A DNA stretch of 35,297 nucleotides, from assembly GCA_001887945.1 (NCBI GenBank), contig LDOQ01000258.1:1-35297 (forward strand). The letters are read 5' to 3'. The notes beneath the pieces were generated by a model. That model had not been told where the DNA came from and searched no databases. It saw nothing but the letters and a program-made list of their open reading frames with translations. Made by a program: the position numbers and the translations under genes. How positions within the stretch are numbered: the first letter of the stretch is position 1; each line of letters begins with the position of its first letter. Below, in pieces: positions 1 to 9,270 of the stretch. This DNA comes from Spraguea lophii. Taxonomy: Eukaryota; Microsporidia; Spragueidae.

Positions 1-1037
1 TCTGTTATATGAAAATGTTTTTATATTAAGTTTTTTCATAGAATTAGAAATTAAAAGATATATAAAAAATATAAAAGGAGAAAAGGAGGATATCAAATCT
101 TTAATAATGAATGTTACTACTATTATAATATAATGTTTTTATGGTTTAATTTATTAATAATAGATATTATTACTATGATATTTTAATAACTAATATAAAA
201 AAGTTACATGAATATTGTTTAAAATATATTATAAAAACATAATTAAACCATCTTACAAAGAATATAATAATTTGTTTTTTGAAATTAATATAAAAATTAA
301 GTTAATGTATGGTAAATTTATATAAAATATTAAATATTTATGAACTTAGATAATATATATGTGTAATGAAATCAGTTTAATATAAATATACTATATGTTT
401 TAAAAAACTAACAATATCAAGTCACTGACGATCAGTAACTGTTTAAAATTGTTCGATAATAATTTAAATATTATTATTAAGAAAAAAGTATATATTTGAT
501 TTAAAATCTTTATATATCGAAGAAAGTTATTATTAATAATATTAAATATTTTAAAATAAAAATAAAAATAGATTGAAATGAATTCTGATGTGTTAGAGAG
601 ATGTGATTATATGACTATGATTTAATATTATCTATTATCTATCATATATAATCCTATTATAACATTTTATACATTTTATATATTTATAAATATTTTTATT
701 TATAAATCAATATCCAATAGAATAAATCATTTACCAAGAAATCAAATAAAATATGGAGTATAAAAATTAAATATACATTCAAATGAATATAATATGTTAT
801 TTACTATTTAATCAATTTATTTATTTTATTTTAAAATACTCTTATGGGTTTTCTCTCCTTTTTGAAAAATATTGGTTTGTATTTTTTAATCTTTAAATCT
901 TTTTCTTTTTTATTGCTGTTTTGTTTTAATTCTATTTTTTAAAAAATGATATCAAAAAATAATGATTGATCTATAATTTTGTATTTGTTCATCCTGTTTT
1001 ATCGTTGATACTTATTTCTTGGTTTGGAAAGGAGTTT
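1..1037. other. AT-rich intergenic region, no gene seen
   Basis: Very AT-rich sequence with stops in all frames and no recognisable coding or RNA signal. A short imperfect inverted repeat lies near 421-441. The last few hundred bases are the 5' flank of the Sel1-repeat gene. Confidence 0.5.
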
Positions 1038-2813
1038 ATGATGTTTTTTTCTCTCTTCAAACAAAATAATGAAGAAGTGTTAGACGAGGAGGATAAATAT
1101 TTTTTTGGGATAGGAACGAAGAAGGATGAAAAGAGAGCTTTTGAAATTTTATCTGCGAGGGCTAAGGGTGATTATGAGGCTCTTGCAATTATGTCTTTTT
1201 GTTATGAGTTTGGAATTGGTGTGGAAAAAGATATACGGAGGGCAGAATATGGATATGTAGTGTCTTCTTCAAAAGATGTAGGATTGGCAATGGTACGGTT
1301 GGCTTTTTTGAGATTGTTTGGAAGGCCGGGTATCAGAATAGATAAAAGGGAGGCTGGAGTTCTTTGTAAAAAATTGGATAATCTTGGTATTATTGCAGTC
1401 AAATGGTTGATGAAAGCAAGTAAATTAGGAAATTCATATGCTCAGTATTGTTTGGGTGGGTGTTATCATGATGCATTTGGTGTTAGTAAAAATTCTAAAC
1501 TTGCGATTGACTGGTATTCTAAGAGTGCTGCACAGAATAATCCTGCTGCGATTTCTGCATTGGGATATTGTTATTTAGAAGGTTTTGGTGTGTCAGTAGA
1601 TGAAATAAAAGCTATAGAACTTTATAAGAAAGCTGCAAAAATGGGAGATCCTGTTGCAATATATAATTTAGGATTCTGTCATGAAGAAGGTAAAGGAGTG
1701 AAGAAAAATATGAAGGAAGCTTTTACTTGGTATGAAACAGCTGCAAATATGAATAATCCATTTGCACAGAATTCACTGGGATATTGCTATGAAGAAGGCC
1801 TTGGTGTTAAAAAGGATTTGGATAAAGCATTCGATTTATATAAAAAAAGTGCAGAACAAGGTTACCCGTGGGCACAGTCTAATTTAGCTTATTGCTACCA
1901 AACTGGAATTGGAACTAAAAAAGATTATTCTAAAAGCTTTGAATGGTATAAGAAGGCAGCGGTACAAGGATTGAGTAGAGCACAGCATAATTTAGGGCAT
2001 TGTTATCAGCAAGGATTGGGTGTAGAGAAAGATAGTAAAATAGCAATTATTTGGTATTTAAGAGCGGCTGAACAAAAAAATGTATACGCATACCATTCTC
2101 TGGCAAGTTGTTATCAAAATGGTGATGGTGTATCAAAGAATGAAAAAGAAGCTGTAAACTATTACAAAATTGCTGCAAGTAAATCATTTGTACCATCATT
2201 GATAAGTCTTAGTTTTTGTTATAGATTAGGAATTGGTGTTCCATCAAACCCTTCTCTATCATTTTTAAATATGAAAAAAGCGGCAAAACTTGATAATTCA
2301 TATGCCCAAAACTGCTTAGCGTTTTTTTACGAGGAAGGATATGGTACTAAAAAAGATATGGATGAAGCAATTAAATGGTATAAAATTTCTGTTGAAAAAG
2401 ATAATCCATGGGCACAATGCAACCTAGGGTGTCTTTACTTTGATGGTCAATATATATCTATGAACCGTGAAAAAGCCGTTAAACTTTTTATAGATTCTGC
2501 AAAACAAGGACATCCTAGAGCTTACAACAAATTGGGATATTGTTACGAAGAAGGAATATTTGTAGAAAAAGATCATGAAAAAGCATTTTATTATTACGAA
2601 AAAGCTGCAAATACAGGATATAATAGAGCATTCTACAATCTAGGTCGCTGTTATGAAATAGGATTAGGTTGTGATTCAGATATAGATAAAAGCCTAATAT
2701 ATTTCTATAGAGGATCATTTTATGGCGATTTTAGGGCAAAGGAGAAAATGAAAAGAATTCTTAGTACTTTTGTCGATGAAAAAAGCTTAGGATATTTCGC
2801 TAGCTGTGCATAA
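1038..2813 (+). CDS. Sel1-like repeat (SLR) protein
   Basis: The protein is about 591 residues and almost entirely tandem Sel1-like repeats of 36 residues, an alpha-alpha superhelix that acts as an adaptor. I count about 14 full repeats plus a leading half repeat. A typical unit reads A-x-x-x-L-G-Y-C-Y-E-x-G-x-G-V-x-K-D, then K-A-x-x-W-Y-x-K-A-A. SLR proteins in fungi include Hrd3/Sel1L (ER-associated degradation) and Chs4/Skt5 (chitin synthase activation). There is no signal peptide or membrane anchor, which argues against Hrd3, and a chitin synthase regulator is only a possibility. The open frame extends upstream to 966 but only through a TTG, so I chose the ATG pair at 1038/1041, which follows a GGA-rich stretch; this is the one host gene without a CCC or GGG triplet next to its start. 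The C-terminus after the last repeat (about 25 residues) is not recognised. Confidence 0.85.
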   Translation: MMFFSLFKQNNEEVLDEEDKYFFGIGTKKDEKRAFEILSARAKGDYEALAIMSFCYEFGIGVEKDIRRAEYGYVVSSSKDVGLAMVRLAFLRLFGRPGIRIDKREAGVLCKKLDNLGIIAVKWLMKASKLGNSYAQYCLGGCYHDAFGVSKNSKLAIDWYSKSAAQNNPAAISALGYCYLEGFGVSVDEIKAIELYKKAAKMGDPVAIYNLGFCHEEGKGVKKNMKEAFTWYETAANMNNPFAQNSLGYCYEEGLGVKKDLDKAFDLYKKSAEQGYPWAQSNLAYCYQTGIGTKKDYSKSFEWYKKAAVQGLSRAQHNLGHCYQQGLGVEKDSKIAIIWYLRAAEQKNVYAYHSLASCYQNGDGVSKNEKEAVNYYKIAASKSFVPSLISLSFCYRLGIGVPSNPSLSFLNMKKAAKLDNSYAQNCLAFFYEEGYGTKKDMDEAIKWYKISVEKDNPWAQCNLGCLYFDGQYISMNREKAVKLFIDSAKQGHPRAYNKLGYCYEEGIFVEKDHEKAFYYYEKAANTGYNRAFYNLGRCYEIGLGCDSDIDKSLIYFYRGSFYGDFRAKEKMKRILSTFVDEKSLGYFASCA

Positions 2814-3168
2814 ATAAAATATAGATATGAAGATATTTTTTATTATATAAATTCTTATAAATATTTTTATAAGAATAAATTATTTATAAGAGTTCTATTG
2901 GTTATTTACAATCACCATAAGCTTTTCTTTCCATTGCTTTTAAATTATTTTTTCTCTCATAAACATAGGATTTATTTTTTTTCTCCAAAAAGAAAAGAAA
3001 ACCTTTCATTTACCATTTCCAGAGTTTTATTTAAAATATTTATACTTTACATTTCAATATTTTTTTATAAAACTTTTATTTATTCAACATTTACTAATAA
3101 ACAAAATAACCTATAATAACCTACAATGATCTTATGAACATTTGAATGTTTTTAAAATATTTAACCCT

Positions 3169-3765
3169 ATGATAGAAAATGAAGAAGAACAAATAAAACT
3201 TATACAAGAAATAGATAATACATTCACTGAAATAAATAAAGCATTATCAGAAACAAACACCAAATTAACAACCATTTTAAAAGAAAACAAAAAAATATCC
3301 GAAGATCTTAAACCATATAAAAATTTTTTCTCAATAAAACAAAACACGAATGAATCCATTCTTATAGATTTCAACGACCATACAATTTTAAACAGCACGA
3401 TAGCAGATAATAGAATAGAAGATAAATCCAATATTTTAAACGACAGTGATAGCACATACAAAAAAATACACACGCCATCCTTCACACATTCCAACAGCAG
3501 CATAAATATAGAATCTTTTAAAAATGAATATTCTATTGCAGAAGAATCACTTTTATCTTTTGATATAAATATATTACCAGATATTTTTAAAAAAGAAAAA
3601 GATCTGGAAATTTTATATAATTTTATAAAAAATAATAAAAAAGTAACAAAAGAAGAAATCATAGAAAGATTCAGTGATGTGGAAAATGAAAAAATTAAAA
3701 TATTTATAGATGTTTTAATAAGAAAGAATTTTATAAGAAAGAAAAATGAGTATTATGAAATATAG
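3169..3765 (+). CDS. Coiled-coil plus winged-helix-like protein, possible Dad1/DASH relative
   Basis: A 198-residue protein. The start is the ATG at 3169 because CCC lies one base upstream (AACCCT-ATG); the longer frame from a TTG at 3142 is unlikely. Residues 1-50 are a charged helix of the form EEQxxLIQEI...LSETNxKL...LKPYKNFF. This resembles the short Dad1 subunit of the DASH/Dam1 kinetochore ring (family pattern: RxxLIxEI, LNRxLE, then an aromatic end). Residues 51-135 are polar and probably disordered. The last 57 residues (LEILYNFIKNNKKVTKEEI..., ending RKNFIRKKNEYYEI) look like a winged helix: three helices followed by a basic beta hairpin. Dad1 normally lacks this part. Ska1 also combines an N-terminal coiled coil with a C-terminal winged helix and is an alternative. 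The coding region is certain enough; the family call is inference. A 176-residue antisense frame overlaps it and is a shadow. Confidence 0.6.
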   Translation: MIENEEEQIKLIQEIDNTFTEINKALSETNTKLTTILKENKKISEDLKPYKNFFSIKQNTNESILIDFNDHTILNSTIADNRIEDKSNILNDSDSTYKKIHTPSFTHSNSSINIESFKNEYSIAEESLLSFDINILPDIFKKEKDLEILYNFIKNNKKVTKEEIIERFSDVENEKIKIFIDVLIRKNFIRKKNEYYEI

Positions 3766-4274
3766 AAATATGATATTAAATAATAAAAGAAATATATTTA
3801 AATTATAATTATACGTGTAAGTATTTTTCTATTAAGAAATATGAAGAAATATATTTTATAATAAATATTACTTATAAAATTATAATTATCTATTAAAGGG
3901 TTATACATACAAATATTTCTTATATATTATAAATGTATATTTCTTTTGCTATGAATATAAAAAAATATTATTTTATTTCCTTTTATAATTATTTTAATTT
4001 AGGTTAAATATAAAATATTTATTTTTCTTATAAAATTAATATTCATATGTATGAGAATATGATATTATTATTTCATAGGATAATATGTATTATATTTAAA
4101 ATATTTTCTTGGAATTATTCTTCTTTGTAATTGTTTTTATAAATAAAATTTTTATTTATTGAAGTTTTACGATCTCTATTTCCTGATTCTTTAGATTTTA
4201 TAAAAGAACCCTTCTTTTTTTAAGATAATTTTAAACCTTAAAATTATATTTTTGTTAATACTGGGTGTATTCTT
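3766..4274. other. AT-rich intergenic region between convergent genes
   Basis: Spacer of about 500 bases between two convergent genes. It is very AT-rich with no open frame, RNA signature or repeat that I can support. Confidence 0.5.
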
Positions 4275-4841
4275 CTAAAATATATTTTCGGATACCTCAC
4301 TATCACTTGCGTTTATCGTTGAATAAGAAATAGATGATTCTTCTGATATTGATTCAAGTCTTGTTGGAAATGTATGAAAATATGAGAAGTATCTATATCT
4401 ATTATTATTTGCATTAGGGAATGATGGTGGGGATTCTAGAATACCTTCAAATTCATCTTCATCGTCATCTAAATGTATTTCTTTAAATAATTGTAATATA
4501 TCTCCATTACTTTCAGAATATATTGAAGTATGTGGAAGTTCTGATAAACTTTCGTATTTTTTAATAATATTATTTATTGGATGAGGTGTTATGGTTGAAC
4601 ATGTTGATTGATGATCATATACTTCTTTTGTAATATTATCACTAGTATCCATCTTACTATCATGTTTTTCTATATATTCATCTTCTTCGATTTCTAAAAT
4701 ATTTGTTAATTTTTTATTTTCTATTTTACTTAAAGTATTAGATTGTAAAGTATTCGTATTTTCTATGTTGATATCCATTCCATGTATATTTTTTATTTCA
4801 TAAAATAATATTGTAAATAATGATAAAAAATATACTTTCAT
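4275..4841 (-). CDS. Secreted, acidic, low-complexity protein (candidate effector)
   Basis: A 188-residue protein of unknown function. The first ~21 residues (MKVYFLSLFTILFYEIKNIHG) form a signal peptide: one Lys, a hydrophobic core, then a polar end with small residue. The mature part has many Asp, Glu, Ser, Thr and Asn, has an acidic patch near residue 125 (LDDDEDEFEG), and lacks cysteines apart from one near residue 81, so it is probably disordered. There is no second membrane segment and no KDEL-type retention tail. The start is supported by CCC five bases upstream of the ATG on the minus strand (ACCCTATAA-ATG). Such proteins in microsporidia may be exported to the host cell or placed in the spore wall, but nothing in the sequence decides this. 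It converges with the upstream plus-strand gene. Confidence 0.75.
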   Translation of the reverse strand: MKVYFLSLFTILFYEIKNIHGMDINIENTNTLQSNTLSKIENKKLTNILEIEEDEYIEKHDSKMDTSDNITKEVYDHQSTCSTITPHPINNIIKKYESLSELPHTSIYSESNGDILQLFKEIHLDDDEDEFEGILESPPSFPNANNNRYRYFSYFHTFPTRLESISEESSISYSTINASDSEVSENIF

Positions 4842-5325
4842 TTATAGGGTATTTCAGGAAAAAAATAAATTTTATAATAAAAAGTAATAAAAGGTTTATT
4901 GGAATTTCAATTAAATGGAAATATTACAATAAAAACATTATTATCACTTTTATATATTCTGATATAATATTTTCTTTTTAACTATTGTCATTTGTAGAAT
5001 ATAATAATTATAAAATCCAAGTAATATTTTTAAAAAATATAACAAAAATTACATTAACCAATTATATCATATTATAAAAATAAAATGTTGTTTATAATGA
5101 TGTATTATTTATATTTATTGTTTTCTACGATACGATTACTTAATGTAACTTTTTTAATAAACTTCTATAAATAAAAGTTTTATAAAAAAATATTATTTAA
5201 ATTTATTTTTAAAATGAGATAGTGTATATAATATTACAATAAAATATTATATCTCTTCTAAACCATTAAAAAAATACTATATCTTTAATTATAATGATTT
5301 TTATAAAATTATTGTTAAGAACCCT
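4842..5325. other. Divergent intergenic region with CCC start motifs at both ends
   Basis: About 480 bases of AT-rich sequence between two divergently transcribed genes. Each end carries a CCC motif next to the start codon (4847-4855 region on minus, 5322-5324 on plus), so it should hold both promoters. No other structure is seen. Confidence 0.5.
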
Positions 5326-5829
5326 ATGAAAGATGTATTTCATCCCAAAGAAAGATTAAATCCCAATAACATAAAAATAAGCAATAAAACATTTCCTATT
5401 GATAAATTATACACATCTAAATATTATATCTCCATATCGAATATACATGGTATGGGAATGTTTTCCACCTGTTTTATACCTGCTGGAGCATTTATAGCAG
5501 AATATGTAGGAATTATTGTTTGTAAAGCATATTCTGATATTTTAGAAAAAAGATATAAAAAAAATAATATAGCTTCTACATATTTTTTTAAAATAAAAGA
5601 AGATATGATTGTAGATGCTACAATGTATGGAAATCATGCGCGTTATATCAACCATAGTTGTACACCTAATGCTACAGCATGTTTGGATAAAGAAAGAATA
5701 TTAATATTTTCGGAAAGAGATATATATGAGGATGAAGAAATAACAATCAAATATAATTTAACAGAAGCTTATAAAAATAAAGGGGATGTGTGTAATTGTC
5801 AGAGTGAAGATTGTAAGAAATACTATTAA
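5326..5829 (+). CDS. SET-domain protein lysine methyltransferase, Set1-like
   Basis: A 167-residue protein that is little more than a SET domain plus post-SET. The N-terminal SET motif is GMGMFSTCFIPAGAFIAEYVG (42-62). The S-adenosylmethionine-binding motif is ARYINHSCTPNA (105-116), and the post-SET cysteines are C156, C158 and C163, which with the NHSC cysteine normally bind zinc. The spacing and the segment YSDILEKRY...YFFKIKEDMIVDAT resemble Set1-type histone H3K4 enzymes, but the upstream RNA-binding and n-SET parts of Set1 are absent. The usual E-[LI]-T-Y-D-Y motif reads EITIKYN (138-144): the first Tyr is Ile and the Asp is Lys, while the second Tyr is kept. A histone or another nuclear protein is the likely substrate, by inference. 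Start: CCC one base before ATG (ACCCT-ATG). Confidence 0.88.
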   Translation: MKDVFHPKERLNPNNIKISNKTFPIDKLYTSKYYISISNIHGMGMFSTCFIPAGAFIAEYVGIIVCKAYSDILEKRYKKNNIASTYFFKIKEDMIVDATMYGNHARYINHSCTPNATACLDKERILIFSERDIYEDEEITIKYNLTEAYKNKGDVCNCQSEDCKKYY

Positions 5830-6022
5830 TTAACTATATTAGGAAATTTAAGAAATAAATTAATTGTATAAAAATATTTATAATAAATAACAGAAATAGA
5901 GATTGATGTAAAGATAACAGAATAAGAATAATAGACTAAAAATATTTGTAAAAATAATATAATAAGAATATCTATATTCTGATATTTAAATAAAATGAAT
6001 AATAGAATATTGTATAATCTTA

Positions 6023-6181
6023 TTATTTGATATTTCTATTCATATTAATATTTTTATTACTATATTTTTTATTTCCTATTACTGTATTTGTTTTATCATA
6101 ATAATCTTCGTATACAATTATATTATAATCATCACTGGTATCTATAGTATCTAATATTTTTAAATCATCTTCTATGGACAT
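6023..6181 (-). CDS. Small acidic hypothetical protein, 52 residues
   Basis: A short open frame beginning MSIEDDLKILDTIDTSDDYN and ending NMNRNIK. It is proposed as a gene because the ATG is preceded by TACCCTCT, the same CCC-type motif found before the other genes of the window, and because codon choice and composition resemble its neighbours. The N-terminal half is acidic with several Tyr; the C-terminal half is Asn/Lys rich. There is no signal peptide or membrane segment. I do not recognise the family; small acidic proteins such as Sem1/Dss1 are of similar length, but their Trp/Phe-Glu motifs are missing here. Confidence 0.45.
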   Translation of the reverse strand: MSIEDDLKILDTIDTSDDYNIIVYEDYYDKTNTVIGNKKYSNKNINMNRNIK

Positions 6182-6660
6182 AGAGGGTACAGAATAAAAA
6201 AATATATTTATTAGGTGTATATACGCTGTGAGAAAATTAAACTATGATTATATTACAAAAATGTAAAAAAATTAAATATTTTTATTTATTATTCAAATTT
6301 TATTAAAATATTTTATATTAAGTTAAGAATACGATACAGAATATCTTTTATTCAAAGTTAATTATAATGATTATTTAAAAGTTTGTGGATGGAAAAAGAA
6401 TAGATTAGCATAGGTATTTTAACATAAAAAATATGGTTAATAGGAAGTGGATCATTAAAAATTATGGGAAAACATTTATACGTATAGAAATTAAAATAAA
6501 ATAATCAATTTAAAAAAGGGGAAATAATAAAAATATTACAAAATTTTAACAGTTCAAGTTGGTTTAATTTGTTTTTATTTTAAAGATGACCGTCTACTTC
6601 TTGTATTTATATATTTAATTTTTATTTGTAAATATTTAACAACGATTATATGACAAAAAA

Positions 6661-7530
6661 CAATACATTGCTTGACAAAAACATGTTTAACATAATAAAA
6701 CGTCTGAAAATGATTAAAACCTCATTTGAAATTGGAAATATTATCAATATGAAAATAAATGGAACTGTAAAATCCGAGATTTGAATGAGTTTCTTTCTGT
6801 CTCTTTTGATGATTATATCAAGAAAAAAAATAAGAAAATCATGAATAAAACAACTGGAATCGTCGTTACTAAGCGAATATTCAATGAAAACAATTCATTA
6901 ACATAGGCAGCATATGTGAATAATTTATTTTATTTGTTGGTAACATCTTTTTTTAATCTACTTTCCAAGATGGGAAGATGAGTAGTATTAAACAGGTTAA
7001 AAACAGGATTTTCAGTAATTCTCCCAGACGACCACAAAATAAATATATTGAATTATTGTTCTAATTTATTGGATATAAAAGAAAAAAACGATTCTTCTCT
7101 TATATTAAGGTAAACTTAATTTATATTGAAAAGACACATATTATAATCCCATAAATATTCCGACGGTGATTTATTTAATACTTGCATAGGATAGAAATAT
7201 TCCTTTCTGTGTTATATTCTCATAGCAGGTATTGCAAAATATAAACACCTAAATCGAAAATCTAATGAAATTAATTTCCATTTGTTCTTTTTAAAGATTA
7301 CCGAAAATAATATTTTAAATCAGAACATGGTGTTGATATTAAATAATATTAGGTTGTATAACTCCATATTTGAATTGTTAAGATGAATATCATATCTTAT
7401 ATTTTTTTGTTATCATATTCACCAGAATTTAATTTCATAGGAAACATATTTGGTGTATTGAATGATTATCTATCCAATATAAGACTTAAAGCAAATACAA
7501 GAAATATTTTGGAAAAATATATTAATTAGA
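6661..7530 (+). pseudogene. Decayed Tc1/mariner-IS630-type DDE transposase
   Basis: Several frames must be joined to see it, so it is dead. Near 6700-6770 a helix-turn-helix-like segment reads RLKMIKTSFEIGNIINMKIN. At 7275-7380 one frame gives NFHLFFLKI, then MVLILNNIRLYNSIFELL, matching the family block F..FL then (I/L)LDN..IHNS. At 7410-7470 another frame gives LLSYSPEFNFIGNIFGVLNDYL, matching the LPxYSPELNPIE block. The second catalytic Asp (LDN) is Asn and the catalytic Glu (PIE) is Gly, so it is inactive besides having stops and frameshifts. No terminal inverted repeats were found by eye, so the limits are approximate. Confidence 0.7.
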
Positions 7531-7648
7531 TTATAATAAAATTTAATAATAAAGAAATAGAGTTTTTAGAAGTTTTATTTAAAAATACATAAGAAAATAA
7601 ATAATATGTTTTTTTAATTTTTGTTTAATCTTTTCTGAACGCCCCTGT

Positions 7649-8467
7649 ATGATTAATTTGTCTATGGTATTATCTAAGATGAAAGGATTTATTATTCTTA
7701 TTTTTCTATTTTTTGCAAGAAAATATAATATTCTAAACCTTTTAGAATTTGAATCAGTAGATGTTGTATATGAAGAAACATTCAGAAATAAGATTAATTC
7801 TATTCAACATCTAATATGCTCTATTATTCCTAAAACAAATTTCTTTTTAACAAATCTGATATGTGATATAATCTTATGGTTAATGCTTAATGATATGAGA
7901 TATATTATATTTACATCATTTCTTCCTTATGATTTTATTTCTATAGAAAATCTTATGTTAGCCTTCTTAGATAAATGTGCATATCTCAAATATATTTTAA
8001 TATTCTTTGATTTACATTATGTATGTTATTTGGATTGTTCATTATTTGATATTCTTATATTTATACTCAGTTATAATTATTCTAAAGAATATTTAAGTGT
8101 TAACCATTATCCTAATTTTAATATCTTTAACATATATTTTCTGCATGGAATAAAACAGTATAATATTTTTGCATATGAAAGTTTAATTATAATATTTTTA
8201 CATCTGATAAATATGGTTGGAAAAGAACATTTTTATTTTATATTATGTTGTTTTAAATATTCTAATTTTAAAAGCTTTTTATTTTTATTGTTAAGTAAAA
8301 AAATAAAATATACGAATGAGTTGATAGTATTGTTGATATGTATGCAGTATTTGTTGTGGGGAGTAGGAAGGACGCCAGCAGTAAATCTTAATTTTGTTAA
8401 TTGGACGGCGTTGGTATTTTATGGAGTGTTGGCATATGTTTATTGCATGAAAAAAAATAAAAGTTAA
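7649..8467 (+). CDS. Multi-pass membrane protein of unknown function
   Basis: A 272-residue, very hydrophobic protein with about six or seven likely membrane segments (roughly residues 12-25, 60-78, 95-110, 113-145, 175-190, 195-215, 225-262). The start is supported by CCCC shortly before the ATG (GCCCCTGT-ATG). The C-terminal part (QYLLWGVGRTPAVNLNFVNW, then a last membrane helix and MKKNKS) is the most distinctive; a Pro-Ala...Asn-x-x-x-Trp pattern before the last helix is loosely like the end of OPT-family transporters and of some ER glycosyltransferases, but the protein is far shorter than either and I do not assign it. The base composition matches neighbouring genes. The stop lies 13 bases from the 3' end of the opposing tRNA gene. 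Confidence 0.7.
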   Translation: MINLSMVLSKMKGFIILIFLFFARKYNILNLLEFESVDVVYEETFRNKINSIQHLICSIIPKTNFFLTNLICDIILWLMLNDMRYIIFTSFLPYDFISIENLMLAFLDKCAYLKYILIFFDLHYVCYLDCSLFDILIFILSYNYSKEYLSVNHYPNFNIFNIYFLHGIKQYNIFAYESLIIIFLHLINMVGKEHFYFILCCFKYSNFKSFLFLLLSKKIKYTNELIVLLICMQYLLWGVGRTPAVNLNFVNWTALVFYGVLAYVYCMKKNKS

Positions 8468-8470
8468 TTC

Positions 8471-8479
8471 AAAAAAAAA
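8471..8479 (-). terminator. Pol III T-run terminator of tRNA-Met
   Basis: A run of nine A on the plus strand, i.e. nine T on the transcribed strand, directly after the tRNA 3' end. Confidence 0.8.
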
Positions 8480-8480
8480 T

Positions 8481-8552
8481 GCGAACTGCGAGACTCGAAC
8501 TCGCGGCCTTTAGATTATGAGACTAACGCGCTACCAACTGCGCTAAGCTCGC
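8481..8552 (-). tRNA. trnM(CAU): tRNA-Met (CAT), elongator type
   Basis: On the minus strand the sequence folds as a full cloverleaf. The acceptor is GCGAGCT paired with AGTTCGC, and the D arm is GCGC..GCGC. The anticodon loop is CTCATAA with anticodon CAT. The T arm is GCGAG-TTCGAGT-CTCGC. The anticodon stem carries a T-T mismatch next to the loop, as in eukaryotic elongator tRNA-Met; an initiator would have GGG/CCC pairs there and no T-loop TTCGA. No intron. CCA is not encoded. A T-run terminator follows. Confidence 0.95.
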
Positions 8553-8775
8553 TGACATTTTCAATATCAATAATATAATAATCATCGTAATCATAGTAAT
8601 AGTATATTATTATTTATAATACAAATGTTTTTTATAAAAAATATATTTATTTAATTCTTTAATAGCAATATTTATAGAATAGGAATTATTTAATTTTAAA
8701 TATATTATTACACATATTCCAAATCTCTATATAAGAAGAATATAATTTATAAAACAAAAAAATTATCAACCCACC

Positions 8776-9270
8776 ATGAATATAAACACAGTTTTCAGAA
8801 ACGATATAAGATTATTTGATAAAATATGTTATACAGACAATGGCATACCACTCCCTATAGACGATAATGAAGAAATTCTTTTTTACAGTGAAAGAGCTTC
8901 ATTTTTTATAAAAATAGGAAATGGTATACCTGCATTTACAATAACATACAGTTCTGGATATGGAAAACTTTTCCTTACAAATTATCGTCTCGTCTACAAA
9001 CCAGAAATTGAAAGAGAAAGTTTTAAATCATTTTCCACCAGTCTTGCATCAATTGTACATATAGATAAATCAGGAAATATGGAATTATTGGTGTCATCGG
9101 ATACAATTGGTGATATTATTGTAGGATTTGATGATTCACAAAGATCCATCTTTGTTTCTGTGATGAATTTAGCATTAGAAAATTATGAAGTCAAAACATT
9201 TTTTCCGGAAAATAAAATGGATGAAGATGAAAAGGATTTACCGTATTATTGTGAAGTATATAAACATTAA
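8776..9270 (+). CDS. WBP2-like protein with GRAM/PH-like domain
   Basis: A 164-residue protein. Residues ~24-50 (GIPLPIDDNEEILFYSE) match the start of the WBP2 family, where the chain enters a PH-like GRAM fold. The diagnostic segment is GYGKLFLTNYRLVYKPE (60-76), followed by FKSFSTSLASI, which corresponds to the LTNQRLVY..FKSF pattern of fungal WBP2-type proteins. The Pro-rich PPxY tail of animal WBP2 is missing; the chain instead ends in an acidic stretch and ..YYCEVYKH. In other organisms these proteins are small cytoplasmic/nuclear adaptors bound by WW domains; without PPxY motifs the partner here is unknown. The start has CCC four bases upstream (AACCCACC-ATG). Confidence 0.7.
   Translation: MNINTVFRNDIRLFDKICYTDNGIPLPIDDNEEILFYSERASFFIKIGNGIPAFTITYSSGYGKLFLTNYRLVYKPEIERESFKSFSTSLASIVHIDKSGNMELLVSSDTIGDIIVGFDDSQRSIFVSVMNLALENYEVKTFFPENKMDEDEKDLPYYCEVYKH

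Noticed and set aside
2898..3116. 72-residue frame after the Sel1 gene
   Set aside because: Starts with TTG, low-complexity, no start motif.
3132..3662. 176-residue minus-strand open frame
   Set aside because: Antisense shadow of the plus-strand gene at 3169-3765, low-complexity Phe/Ser/Leu, no CCC motif before its start.
7649..8467. Truncated OPT oligopeptide transporter
   Set aside because: Only a loose pattern at the C-terminus; the length and the other segments do not match.
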